Part shown: positions 13,901 to 21,912 of the stretch, piece after piece
How positions within the stretch are numbered: position 1 is the stretch's first letter
Layout: each line of letters begins with the position of its first letter
Assembly (NCBI GenBank): GCA_963942565.1
Contig: OZ012690.1
Coordinates: 35,123,904 to 35,187,903 of the forward strand
Direction of reading: 5' to 3'
DNA: 64,000 nt
Source: Maea johnstoni
Taxonomy: Eukaryota; Annelida; Polychaeta; Spionida; Magelonidae
Notes under the pieces: model-generated
What the model saw: the letters and a program-made list of their open reading frames with translations, nothing else
Database searches by the model: none
What the model was told of the DNA's origin: nothing
Made by a program: the position numbers and the translations under genes

Positions 13901-16270
13901 GAAGGAGAAAAATGTCAGGATGTTTTTAACACAATACAAGCGTGAATGGGAAACTTAACCATTGCTTTTCTCCGCCACAGAGCGAGTGCGAGACACTCTA
14001 GTCCACGAGCTGTGCCACGCCGCAGTTTGGCTTCTCAATGGCAAGACGGACGGACATGGACCATACTGGAAATACTGGTATGTATGACATATGGAATTTG
14101 CATTCGGAATTTCACTGACCATTGTGCATCACTTGTTCTGCCATATTAAGGCTTTATCATGTTGTTAATGGTGGAGAAAAAAGAGCACTTGGGGAAATTA
14201 ACTAACTAACTAACCATACTGAAAATACTGGTATGTAAACAACAACTCAGACATATGGAATTTGTATTGGGAATTTCATTGACCATCACTTTTTCTGCCA
14301 TATTAAGGCTTTATCATGTTGTTAATGGTGGAGAAAAAAGAGCGCTTAGGGAAAACAACTAATTAACTCCAATATACTAGATACTGTCTCAACCCTTAGC
14401 TGGATTTGAAACCAGAAACCTTTGTATCAGTGTATTAGCCAGGTTACTTCCAAACCCTCAAACACTTCACATCGGGAAACCCAAATGATTTTGTGATAGA
14501 AATGCCTATGCATTTGAATATTTTCATTTCAATTTTATTCCTATCACAATATATTTTGATACTACTTTTATTCTCTCAATAAGTAAAAGTCATGGTTATA
14601 GTTCTTATCAGAATATGGTGTGGTCTCGTTTGAAAGATAAGATGTCCAAAAGTTTTACATTTCCCAATTTCGGATACCAAGGTCCTCAATCCTGGCTAAT
14701 GCCCTGCTTTGGAGTTAGTCAGATACAGGAGCCAGCTGAAGTGCAATGCAATGAAATCTTGGCTATCGGGCCTCAGCTTATGATTAAGATAGCAAGTTTC
14801 TGTCCTAGAGTTGGAGGTGATACCCCCATGGTGGTCTAATGCACCATGCATGGAATTCTTGCTGTGTCTCACCACAGCACCCAGCCTGAGGGTCCGTTTG
14901 AAACCATTGTTCCCAGATGCCATAACCTCTAGCGGAATTCCCACTGTTAGTGAAAGCCACCTGTCTTCAAAGACAGTTTCAAATCAGGTTTTATCTGGTG
15001 TACTTCATGAGGATTAACTGAGTCAAATATTAGAGAATGTTTTCATGTATGAGTATCTCTCAAATAATCTTTAACTCATTCTTGCGTGGAGATCTCTTTG
15101 CGAGGGTCATCATAGTTTGTTGTGTATTCATTTCTGCTTGTTTATTTCAGGGCTAGGAAGGCCAATCTGACTCATCCCGACATCCCAATAATCCAGCGCT
15201 GTCACACCTACGCCATCAGCACAAAATACACCTATAAATGTACACAGTGCGGCTATCAGTAAGTGCAGTGCTACAGGAATATATCCTGGCTGAGCAGTCT
15301 TTATTACACAACCCTTCATTGGTTGCCGGCAATGGACAAAGACAAACCACAAGTTTGACAAGCCCTTAGCTGGCCCTCTGATGGGTTGTGCAACAGAGAC
15401 TACTCAGCCAGGATCTTTATCTATAGTAACGTGATATCTCTCATTTTTCAGTCATTTTGAGTCGCAATATATGTAGATAATAGCCCCAGGGTTTTTGCTG
15501 TGACTTGCGGTATTGTGTCAGAAGATTTTCCTTATTGTTAAATCTAACTGGCTTTCTGATGGGCTGTTCTCTGATGCAGGGACTTAGCTAGGGCCCGTCC
15601 TGTCTGTCTTTTGGACAGGCAGTTTCCTGAAAACCTCCTTTATGGACAGGCAAAAATTTCTACTAAGAATTTTCAATTTTGACTCTTTTGGGGTAATAAC
15701 TAATAACCAATTATTTTTCTAACAAACCATCTTTTAAGACATAGCTGAAATGTAGATTGCCTTTTTTGATACAATAGGCTATTAAATGTAGTTGGTATAA
15801 GGATTTGAAGTAGATTAGTAGCTAAATCTGGAAGGGGAGGAATTTTGGAATTGCTGTTTTGTTCAGGCATTTTGAAATCCTGGCTAAGACTGTGCTCTGA
15901 TGTGTAAACTGGTTTCTGATTAGCTAACCGGAACTGACCTATGTTGTCCAACTATCCTAGTCTTCAACAATGGGAAAACATATCAGTTGTGTTATAATCC
16001 TTACTTTTTTTCTCTTTTAGGCTTGGCCGTCATTCTAAATCACTTGATACAGAGAAAAAGGTTTGTGGATATTGCAATGGACGTTTTGAGCTGCTTGTTA
16101 ACCAAGGATCAGGAAAGACTAAGACGCCTTCCACACCTCGGACGCCTAATAGATTTGCACAATTTGTCAAGGAGAATTATGGAAATCTGAAGAAGGCCAA
16201 TCAAGGGGCACCGCACAAGGACATCATGAAATTACTGAGTGCCGAGTTTGCCACCAAAGCAAAAATTTAA
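416..16270 (+). CDS. GCNA: GCNA (germ cell nuclear antigen / ACRC), SprT-domain protein, 14 exons
   Basis: Exons read by eye from GT-AG sites with continuous frame: 416-520, 1797-1899, 2299-2414, 3103-5678, 6204-6259, 7101-7155, 7707-7820, 8242-8498, 8800-8977, 9616-9700, 10778-10910, 13981-14077, 15151-15258, 16021-16270 (TAA at 16268). They total 4233 nt, 1410 residues. The start ATG at 416 opens MADLSDEESLDNLAQ; an upstream ATG at 403 is in another frame and soon stops. Order: acidic, Ser-rich disordered region (about 1-1180), SprT-like domain (about 1187-1300) with HELCH at 1268-1272, zinc-ribbon cysteines 1322, 1325, 1343 and 1346, and a basic HMG-like tail (about 1360-1410). This is the known GCNA architecture. 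In other animals GCNA acts in germ cells and early embryos on DNA-protein crosslinks and is recruited through SUMO (family knowledge). The 3'UTR is cut off by an assembly gap 30 bases after the stop. Confidence 0.93.
872..1019. mobile_element. Foldback MITE bounded by TTAA in GCNA intron 1
   Basis: The two halves are inverted copies of one another: both ends read TTAAGAYCCGCC, then a shared CATTGGTGCAGATTTATA, then GGTGTTTGTTGC near the centre. The loop is a short AGCTTAGG/CCTTAGCT region. The TTAA ends suggest a piggyBac- or Kolobok-type target, but only the TTAA itself supports this. There is no ORF. Confidence 0.7.
1910..1972 (+). repeat. TAG trinucleotide microsatellite in GCNA intron 2
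   Basis: About 15 near-perfect GTA/TAG repeats, starting just after the exon 2 donor and with a few TTG interruptions at the end. Confidence 0.9.
3103..5678 (+). CDS. GCNA: GCNA exon 4: giant acidic disordered exon with SIM-like tandem repeats
   Basis: This 2576-nt exon encodes residues 109-966, about 60% of the protein. The first part is basic and Ser/Thr/Pro-rich. At about residues 420-505 a short LQVSF-type motif (MQVSF, LQVSI, LQVSF, LQVSL, MQVSF) recurs five times, each followed by acidic residues. At about 737-860 a longer unit is repeated four times: an acidic Glu run, then VSLQVSMCS or VSVQLQVSMCS, then Asn-Gly and Ser/Asp/Glu. IVLSSDEE at about 905 is a classic SUMO-interaction motif (hydrophobic core then Ser/acidic), and VELSDSSEEDDFE follows in the next exons. 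GCNA proteins are known to carry tandem SIMs; assigning the LQVS repeats to that role is inference. The acceptor is cag at 3102 and the donor CAG|gtaaag at 5678. Confidence 0.88.
6279..6453. mobile_element. Short TIR element (MITE) 19 nt downstream of a GCNA donor site, intron 5
   Basis: Inverted ends CAGGCRAACTTGGATATGA enclose about 175 bp. Inside, CATATGAC-type and GGTCC motifs also recur in inverted order. The insertion begins only 19 bases after the exon 5 donor and leaves it intact. No coding capacity and no clear target duplication seen; the superfamily is not assigned. Confidence 0.65.
7238..7270. repeat. Short hairpin AATATGTCTCCC-type repeat, intron 6
   Basis: Arms ATGTCTCCC and GGGAGACAT flank a six-base loop and are followed by TTGTTTTTGGG. 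I recall similar hairpins as common in molluscan genomes, which is weak support for the organism guess. Confidence 0.5.
8242..8498 (+). CDS. GCNA: GCNA exon 8: in-frame tandem repeat of an FRTPIK motif
   Basis: The exon encodes two adjacent, clearly related segments of about 29 residues. Each runs from a Leu-Gly pair through F-R-T-P-I-K, a short basic stretch, then S-P-(K/E)-P-S-P-A. The TP and SP sites with nearby Lys/Arg look like proline-directed kinase sites (inference). A third weaker relative, LFKTPKPLK, ends the exon. The acceptor is at 8241 and the donor gtaatt at 8499. It lies between the acidic region and the SprT domain. Confidence 0.8.
9616..16270 (+). CDS. GCNA: GCNA exons 10-14: SprT metalloprotease domain, zinc ribbon and HMG-like tail
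   Basis: Exon 10 begins the domain (RYVKNLKKTKEEL, then FGIYNSSIF). Exon 11 gives QWNARLLKTAGYC and the strand SCRIELSVKVCD. Exon 12 has the catalytic HELCH (His1268, Glu1269, His1272) and GHGPYW with His1285 as the likely third zinc ligand. Exon 13 has KCTQCGY and exon 14 KVCGYCNGRF, the two halves of a CxxC...CxxC ribbon. Exon 14 ends with NRFAQFVKENYGNLKK and a helix, like an HMG box. All catalytic residues expected of the SprT family are present, so the protease looks active. Confidence 0.92.
9663..10090 (+). repeat. Local tandem duplication carrying a second copy of the GCNA exon 10 end and donor
   Basis: The segment from about 9665 to 9835 (exon 10 end, its GTGAGT donor and about 135 bases of intron) is repeated at about 9926-10090. 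The second copy keeps CTACAACAG, the following 19 bases ending GATAAG, and the GTGAGT donor. CTACAACAG preceded by CTCTCCTGT could serve as an acceptor, giving a 19-nt mini-exon that would shift frame. Most likely the second copy is a silent exon relic. Confidence 0.75.
10173..10411 (-). mobile_element. hAT-type MITE with 8-bp TSD CTCTCACC, GCNA intron 10
   Basis: CTCTCACC occurs directly at 10165-10172 and 10412-10419. The ends are CAGGGTCTTAGCCAGG and, inverted, CAAGGACTAAGC. The 239-bp interior has no ORF and shares GGACAGG-type segments with the copy at 15577-15894, in opposite orientation. Eight-base duplications and CAGGG termini are typical of hAT elements. Confidence 0.8.
10514..10724 (-). 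mobile_element. TTAA-flanked MITE (family T), intron 10
   Basis: One of about sixteen copies in the window of a roughly 200-bp element. Reference orientation (+) starts TTAACCCTTATGCTGCTGG and ends AGCATTGGAAGGGTTAA, imperfect inverted ends. TTAA plus CCCTT termini are piggyBac-like. This copy is reversed, with a CCAATGCTAAGG end first and CACCAGCATAAGG last. Confidence 0.75.
10950..11123. mobile_element. hAT-like MITE, 174 bp, intron 11
   Basis: Ends CAGGGCTTGAAATTAAG and, inverted, CAGGGCTCGAAATTAGG are the common hAT MITE termini. The expected 8-bp duplication is not clean (CTTTTC against CTTTCA). It sits immediately beside or inside the start of the next TTAA MITE. Confidence 0.7.
11124..11333 (-). 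mobile_element. TTAA-flanked MITE (family T), interrupted at its end by the 2.16-kb palindrome element
   Basis: Reversed family-T copy starting CAATGCTGTGGCTACTTT and ending ACCAGCATAAGAGTTAA. The GAGTTAAGA that forms the target duplication of the next element overlaps its TTAA end, so the palindrome element inserted into this older MITE's edge. Confidence 0.7.
11362..11693. repeat. Left array: ten 21-bp palindromes with 7-23-nt spacers
   Basis: Each unit is CAATACAAAC, a centre base C, G or A, then GTTTGTATTG; nine are exact apart from the centre and one has a single change. Several are preceded by GGTAACTTGAACC, a copy of the element's own terminal sequence, at about 11344, 11574 and 11621. 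The first palindrome is 11362-11382, the last 11673-11693. Confidence 0.95.
11968..12708 (-). CDS. Unrecognised ORF (about 246 codons) inside the palindrome element
   Basis: I do not recognise this protein. From the ATG at 12708 (MDNIFPKLPPTMSVKDK) it runs to a stop at 11968. The reading frame stays open upstream to a TAG at 12754-12756; CTCCTAG there could be an acceptor, so a 5' exon is possible. Visible features: a compact N-terminal half with hydrophobic and aromatic residues (YECDYFVNMT, ALYKLHVKRARK), a very basic middle (KKTRKVQKMKKTGE, FERRRKQEK) and a helical, Gln-rich C-terminal part. The basic centre would suit DNA binding to the flanking palindromes (inference only). It lacks a visible DDE/D catalytic core, zinc finger or RNase H signature. 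It lies antisense within GCNA intron 11. Confidence 0.6.
   Translation of the reverse strand: MDNIFPKLPPTMSVKDKVLVSIQRYECDYFVNMTEEQSALYPVEVRPKPGVIVTPALYKLHVKRARKTAHMKLRWALNSSELFACSFQIKLRSTPAEGGFSGTFTAERAAADLYSKFSQEYQVGKAVVKTAVDDAGKKTRKVQKMKKTGETRDDFERRRKQEKTETAQHQVLTDILNAIWQPEFRNQLQQAGRARSVRAIQERIDVQHISNQVENYQVPDRQSDCLVDMVLETVDKAIREKIPSRN
13305..13457. repeat. Right array: four 21-bp palindromes
   Basis: Three exact units with centre C (CAATACAAAC-C-GTTTGTATTG) and one diverged unit at 13305-13325. Spacers are longer (16-32 nt) than in the left array. The last palindrome lies 34 bp inside the element's right end. Confidence 0.93.
14049..14372 (+). repeat. Tandem duplication across the GCNA exon 12 donor
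   Basis: About 150-160 bases starting CCATACTGGAAATACTGGTATGTA (here 14061) recur at about 14213, including the exon end TACTGGTATGTA donor, ACATATGGAATTTG, and TTAAGGCTTTATCATG blocks. The second donor is unused if splicing follows the frame. A short TAAC run separates the copies. Confidence 0.75.
15577..15894 (+). mobile_element. hAT-type MITE with 8-bp TSD CTCTGATG, GCNA intron 13
   Basis: CTCTGATG occurs directly at 15569-15576 and 15895-15902. The ends are CAGGGACTTAGCTAGG and, inverted, CACAGTCTTAGCCAGG. It is the longer relative of the copy at 10173-10411. No ORF. Confidence 0.85.
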
Positions 16271-16300
16271 CAGCTGAGGTACAGGGTCACAGGGAACCAG

Positions 16301-16500
16301 NNNNNNNNNNNNNNNNNNNNNNNNNNNNNNNNNNNNNNNNNNNNNNNNNNNNNNNNNNNNNNNNNNNNNNNNNNNNNNNNNNNNNNNNNNNNNNNNNNNN
16401 NNNNNNNNNNNNNNNNNNNNNNNNNNNNNNNNNNNNNNNNNNNNNNNNNNNNNNNNNNNNNNNNNNNNNNNNNNNNNNNNNNNNNNNNNNNNNNNNNNNN
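16301..16500. other. Assembly gap (200 N)
   Basis: A run of exactly 200 N separates the GCNA 3' end from the tandem array. The true distance is unknown, and GCNA's polyadenylation site may be hidden here. Confidence 1.
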
Positions 16501-16732
16501 GAATTTAGCAATCTTAGCAATTAGAATTCTTGACTCATGAATGTATTTATTTCAATAAATTCTTGAAATAAATTATATCTTATCTTATCAGGAATATTTA
16601 TAGCAAGTTTGAGATTTTTTTGGTCAGTACAAAATGGTGCAGAAAACCTAAAAATGACTGAAACCCTGGCACATGTGGGCTATTCTAATTCTTCACTTCC
16701 TGAGAGAGTAGATGAGTGCATGTCTGCCAGCC

Positions 16733-16975
16733 TTGGAATTTCACTAAGTTTGAATTTAAATTCAGATTATCGTCACTTTTTCTGACATATTGCTGTGACC
16801 AAGCCAGTTGTAAATGGCGGAAGAAACTAGAGTGACCGTCAAAAACCATTGCCTAACCCAAAGTCACTGACAACCTTCTCACATGCCTCAGCAGGGACTC
16901 AAACCTTGACAGAGGTGAGAGATGGTGAGCAGTCAGTGGCTGTGCCTCAGATCAATTGGCCATCAGGGCAGGCCC
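16733..16975 (-). mobile_element. tRNA-derived SINE, reversed (unit A)
   Basis: Reverse complement of the SINE at 56779-57011. It carries the inverted B box (GGACTCAAACC here, one change from ideal), CTCACATGCC, ACTGACAACCTTCTC and TGCCTCAGA blocks and the tail near CGTCACTTTTTCTG. Pol III-type internal promoter; mobilised by a LINE not seen here. Confidence 0.8.
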
Positions 16976-17469
16976 AGCATTTCAGTAAAACCCTCAAAGG
17001 TCAAAGGTCTTTAGACAAAAGTCTTAAGACAAACAACGATGAAGATAATTGTGTTGTTGTAAGTAAGTCTATGGATAGACATCACAAGTGGAAAGGAGTG
17101 ACTAGGTTCATGTCAACTAAAGTTAGTTGAGTGTTTTCCTGAGTATTTTTCCAGTGAAAGGAAAATTACTTGAAACAGTCAAGACTATTGTCAGTGAATT
17201 ACCTGGAGATATTTGGGGGGCTCATCCAAGTTGTACACAAGGTATTATCAAGTGGAGGGAGGGATTATTTGTTTTCTTTCTAGTTCCTCAGGGGGGATGT
17301 CTCTGCCTAGGTCCTGTTTAAGTGAATAGTGAGTCTGTTTGTATTCACTAATGCAATTAGCCCATTCATACCTGGAGATATTTTTAATGCATGCTTAGAC
17401 AAATATCAATATCATCAGCTTTAAAGTAATGATTTGCGAGAATTCAGTATGAATAATTCCTGGTCTCAT

Positions 17470-17684
17470 AGTTCTTCCAATGCTATGACTAATTTCGTTC
17501 AAAGCACAAGGATGCAAATTTTTTTTAAAACCATCCAAACCCTGTCATGTTGGTGTTTATTGGAAAGCTATCACTAAGTACTCTCAGATGAATACCCATA
17601 TCAAGGGTTTCAGTCATTTTTCAGGGTTTTTTGCATCATTTTGTATTGGCCACATTAGCCAATAGCAGCATAATGGTTTAATAT
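17470..17684 (-). mobile_element. TTAA-type MITE (family T), unit A
   Basis: Reversed copy beginning TTCCAATGCTATGACTAA and ending ATAGCAGCATAATGGTTTAA. It is diverged, so the terminal TTAA is partly changed. Confidence 0.65.
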
Positions 17685-17778
17685 TTCTTAGGGTCCTTTA
17701 TAGCTTGTTACCTAAGATCATGTGCTTTTAATCAATAAGTTTTAGAACTGGTACGTGAATTCTTCAGAATTTAGTCAT

Positions 17779-17832
17779 GGGTGTCTAGGAGGGGTAGGGG
17801 CTGGAAAGGTGGTGTCTAGGAGGGGTAGGGGC
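17779..17832 (+). repeat. Short direct duplication of GTGTCTAGGAGGGGTAGGGG
   Basis: The motif, followed by CT, occurs twice about 34 bases apart at the left side of a family-T MITE. Single copies stand at the same place in other MITE copies (for example near 46989), so this is a local duplication. Confidence 0.7.
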
Positions 17833-17995
17833 TAATTTGGCCAGTACAAATTGATGCAAAAAACCCTGGAAAATGACTGAAACCCTGGCACATGGGTACT
17901 CATCTGAGAGTAACTGGCTATCCAATGAATACCAACATAACAGGGCTAAGATGGTTTTCAAAGATCTTTGCGTCCTTTTACCTCAGACAAAAGTA

Positions 17996-18474
17996 CCGTA
18001 TTGCCCCGCATACAACACGCACTTTTATACACTACAGAACCTACGTTAAGGAGGGGGTGCGTGTTATCAACGGGTTCATAAACCAGAACATTTTACAGCG
18101 ATTCTATAGACGTGTGGGGCATGGTCGAAAATACTTTGGTGGGTTCCTATTGTCTATTGGCCTGTCACCATGACGACGTTATGATGATTGCCATTCTGAT
18201 ACCCTGGACGTACCAGATCATGTTTGAAAGTAGACGTTTCCCGTACTGTTAATTGGTATCACTTGCACAGTGACTCTGAGCACTATAAACACAGTACGAT
18301 TTAAGCCTCTAATTATCTGAGTCAACGCGGGTTATGGTACTTGGGTCAAGATTCCCACTCCTCAACTCCGCCTGCGTGTTATAAACAGGGCATTGTATTT
18401 TACATATGGGAAAGGGACTTGGGGAGGGGGTGCGTATTATCTATGGGGTGCGTGTTGTATGCGGGGTAATACGG
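17996..18474. mobile_element. Mariner-type MITE (TA target) nested in a family-T MITE, 479 bp
   Basis: Flanking TA at 17994-17995 and 18475-18476. The ends are inverted copies reading CCGTATTRCCCCGCATAC and continuing AACACGCAC. Removing the insert restores AAAGTAGTCTCAGCATT, matching the intact MITE copies (AAAGTAGCCTCAGCATT), so the empty site is known. GTGCGTGTTAT-type motifs recur inside. No ORF of note. Confidence 0.88.
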
Positions 18475-19013
18475 TAGTCTCAGCATTCAAATGGTAAATT
18501 AATACCGCCCTAGGCCACCACTTATGTTGTCTGTCTGATGGTGATAAGGGTAATAGAGACAGGGAAATGTAAACAATCAATTAGTGGATTACTCAATTAG
18601 GGGGTTTTATCCAGTGAAGAAGAGAGAGGGTTCACTTTGCCATAGAACAAAGCAGTCCTACATTTCCTAATTCCTTAAATGACAGAGAAAGCTTGTCTGA
18701 GCTCTTCAGTCACTCATCAATGTCTGGAGACCTCTTTTAATAATGCAATCTACTTTGTAATTAATCTGATTTGAGTATGCAAAATACATGATTTAAGGAG
18801 AGTGACAAGTTGAGTTCTGATAACTATTTATTCTTAAATATCTTCTGAAAAATGCTCTTTTTAGAGAGAATTCACTAAATTAGTCAGGAGATTTTTGAGT
18901 GCTGAAAACATAAATTGGTTAAGAGAATTTGTAGTGCCAAAACTTTCCTGCAGACGGAGGGGGGGTCTAATGCCACATATAGCAGACTGATATAAGCCTA
19001 TCTCTTCCAATAC

Positions 19014-19226
19014 CTAATTAACCCCTCCAATGCGGAGGCTACTTTCTTCCAATGCACAAGTATAGAAAGATTTTTTAAAACCATCTAAACCCTGTCCTGT
19101 TTGTATTCATTAGAAAGCTCTCACTGAGCACTCAGATGAGTTCCATGTGCCAGGGTTTCAGTCATTCAGATCTTTAGCATCATTTTAAAAATTGGCCAAA
19201 TTAGCCACCAGCAGCATAATTAAGGG
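19014..19226 (-). mobile_element. TTAA-flanked MITE (family T), unit A
   Basis: Reversed copy: TTAACCCCTCCAATGCGGAG at the start, CCACCAGCAGCATAATTAAG at the end. Confidence 0.7.
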
Positions 19227-19717
19227 TCAAGCTTCACCCAATTGCAACTAGCATTCACAAAGTGTCTGACAAATTTCAACGTATTTACTCATTATATAGA
19301 GTGGTATTTGAAAAATATCTGAATTGAGAGAAGTTAAATCAGAACTAGAACTTTTAGTGAAACATTTTACAAAGTCTGGATATCTCTGTAAGCATACAAA
19401 CATTGTATATACTGTATCCTCTAGATATAAATGTCAAGTTTAAAGCCAATTAGCATTTATGTATTGTATGGCAGCAGAGACATATAGACTTACATTGAAA
19501 GTCCCTAATGGCAGCTAGAATTATGCTTATCTGTTTCAGTGTCAAGAAGGAAAACATCACATATGTTCCAGTAGGTTTATTTCAATTATTTCAATTTATG
19601 GCATGTGTTGTCAACACAGAATGATTTCCTGTTGCCTATACTGCTGTGAGGTGGCATAGTATATTGGATCCAGGATTTCTATATAGGGGGCCTCTTCTGT
19701 ATGCTGTATATGTGATG

Positions 19718-19741
19718 GGGGGGGGGGGGGGGGGGGGGGGT
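19718..19741 (+). repeat. Poly-G run, about 24 G
   Basis: Uninterrupted G run following GTATATGTGATG. At the matching place units C, D and E have shorter G runs, so this is a shared, length-variable tract. It could form a G-quadruplex, or its length may be unreliable in the assembly. Confidence 0.85.
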
Positions 19742-20309
19742 TCAGTTTAACAGAGTTGTGGATGAGGTAGACCAGAAGGTCCTATTGCAATATTTACTGC
19801 TGTGAGTTGACAGGGTTGAAATGAACTTCAGAAGGGAATTGAATTGAATGCAATGCAATGTTAACCTTTTCATGTCTTTAGTATCCAAAATAGCCTGGCT
19901 GTTTTGGGAGATAATCACAAAACAACAAATGACTCTCCTAAAAATAAATGTATTTCTTTTCGTTTAATTTTGAAGCTATTTTCATTAGTATTATATATAT
20001 TCATATGATACTCCTCAAGGAGGTAGTATTATATCGGCAAGCATTAACTTGAAATTGTTGTTGTGATTTGTAATACTTTTTACAATAACTTCAGAATTGA
20101 AATTGATTTCACAAAATATTTGAAGGAAACAAAACATGAGCACCCATCCACCCTTGACTCGATCCCAACCACTTTTCCCAGTCTGAGTCAGGTAGAATTA
20201 ACTGGTACTTACATTAATCAACTAATTATTGTTTGCTTAGCCCCTAAACACCCCTGAGCAACCATCTCCGTCATGGTCTAGTCAGCTACACTGGTTTAAT
20301 TACTACCCT

Positions 20310-20540
20310 CATATTAACCTAAACACCCCAGGGCAGGGTTTTCTCTGAGGGTCAAGTCTGGAAACACCCCTTCCAGCTATATACTAGTATACACCTCTAT
20401 ACTGGAAGTCATTGCTATTTGAATCTTGTAGACATGCACTAGTGAACAGCTCTTGATTTACTAGCCTCCTCATTGACCTAAACACTCCAAGGAGGACATT
20501 TCTCTGAGGTCTATATACACCAAAACACCCCTAATAGCTA
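20310..20540 (+). repeat. Roughly 140-bp minisatellite, two copies (unit A)
   Basis: The repeat contains CCTAAACACCCCAGGGCAGG, TTTTCTCTGAGGGTC, CTATATACACCTCTATACTGG and GTAGACATGCACT. The last copy is diverged. The same tract in unit C has four copies, in D three and in E two. Confidence 0.75.
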
Positions 20541-21640
20541 TATACCTCTATAGTGGAAGAATAACTTTTGTAGTCCAAGGTAGTTCTATGCCGAGGCGGT
20601 TTGAGGGGTTCAACACCCCCCACCCTTTACAATTCTAAATGTCTATTTTCTTCCTATGAATTGCCATTTTTGTTTACTAAAAATCAATGAGGTAAATCTA
20701 TTTCAGTTAAAAAAAACACTAATACACAATGAACCCCCTACATGAAATCTGTAAGGTGTTTATACTATAGTGTTTTCCTAGTCTAATTATCACCTTAAAC
20801 ATCCCAAGGCACACACCTCCCTAATGATCTAGAAGATAAACAAACCAAATAATCCTATCCTATGACAATACCTAGTATTGTTCCTAGAAGTACCTCCCAA
20901 ATATCTCCAGGTTATTCCAAAACAATGGTGTCTGGACTTTTCATTTCACTGGTAAAATACAGGGAAAACACACTAAGCAAGTCTGCTGAAAAGACCTTTT
21001 AGACTCAGTTCATGTAATTCTCCTGTCACTCCTGCCTCTGAAGGGTTTGTAAGACATCACTTGGAACAACAATCAACAATTATCTCTGTTTTTGTTTGTG
21101 TTTTGATTTAGGGTTTTAACTCATCCATGCCCAGAATTCTTTTTGAAAGGGTTGCCTCGATGGTAAGACACTTTAGTACTTAAATTGGAAAGATGTTTAT
21201 AGGACAACATGACTTGAGTTGTGATGAACATTTCTCCTTGAGTACTCATAGTAATTGTACGGGAATGAAGAAGAAAAAATAGATTTTTCATTTAACCCAA
21301 TCATCTCTGCAGCCACCAAAAACAGCCTTAGCCACTTACATCTGGAATTTGAGTTATAAAAAAAAGGATATAAATATCCTTTTTTAAATATAAATATCCA
21401 AATTTGTGAATGGAATAGTTACATCCACAAAACAACTTTTAAAGTAGGTGTGTCTAACAAAGACAAATAATAACATTATATGCATTTTAGAATATAGACA
21501 CATAAGGAAACAATAAACTTAACAAATGTATAAAAATAAGGATACAATTATCAAAATCTTTAAAATTAATTTCATAGTAAGTCAAATGTAAAGTGGAACC
21601 AAGTATAAATTCACATAATATCTTCCTGTAGTATCTGCCT

Positions 21641-21656
21641 GGTCCTGACAAGGACC
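21641..21656 (-). terminator. Second histone-type hairpin, copy 1 (intact stem)
   Basis: Minus-strand GGTCCT-TGTC-AGGACC, 185 nt past the main hairpin, followed by CTACAGGAAGATAT, a weak HDE. The 6-bp stem is perfect, but the loop has G at its second position, unlike the UNUN/UHUH rule. It looks like a duplicated processing signal. Confidence 0.65.
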
Positions 21657-21816
21657 CCTTGATGCAAGTACCTTTGATACATGTCCTTATTATTTAAGGT
21701 AAATTCAAACAGCAATTTAATTTTCTCATAGTTATCATTTACATTTTTATTACTATTTGATACCATATTTAAAAATCATTATTTGGATAACAAGTAACAA
21801 CTATCATAAGGCATAA

Positions 21817-21854
21817 TCTCTTTCTGGAGTATGTGGCTGGTCCTGATAAGGACC
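21817..21854 (-). terminator. Histone-type 3' end: stem-loop 21839-21854 and downstream element 21817-21827, copy 1
   Basis: On the minus strand, 58 nt after the stop, stands GGTCCTTATCAGGACC: a perfect 6-bp stem starting GG, pyrimidines on the 5' side and the loop TATC. It fits the metazoan histone mRNA consensus at every position. Eleven nucleotides on is CCAGAAAGAGA, the purine-rich element that pairs with U7 snRNA. Expected cleavage is about 4-5 nt after the hairpin, giving a non-polyadenylated mRNA of about 550 nt. No AATAAA lies between the stop and the hairpin. Confidence 0.88.
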
Positions 21855-21912
21855 CTTTGATACAAGCAGTGGACCATGTGACCAGCCAGCAGTGCTAGGC
21901 CTGGCAATGAGG

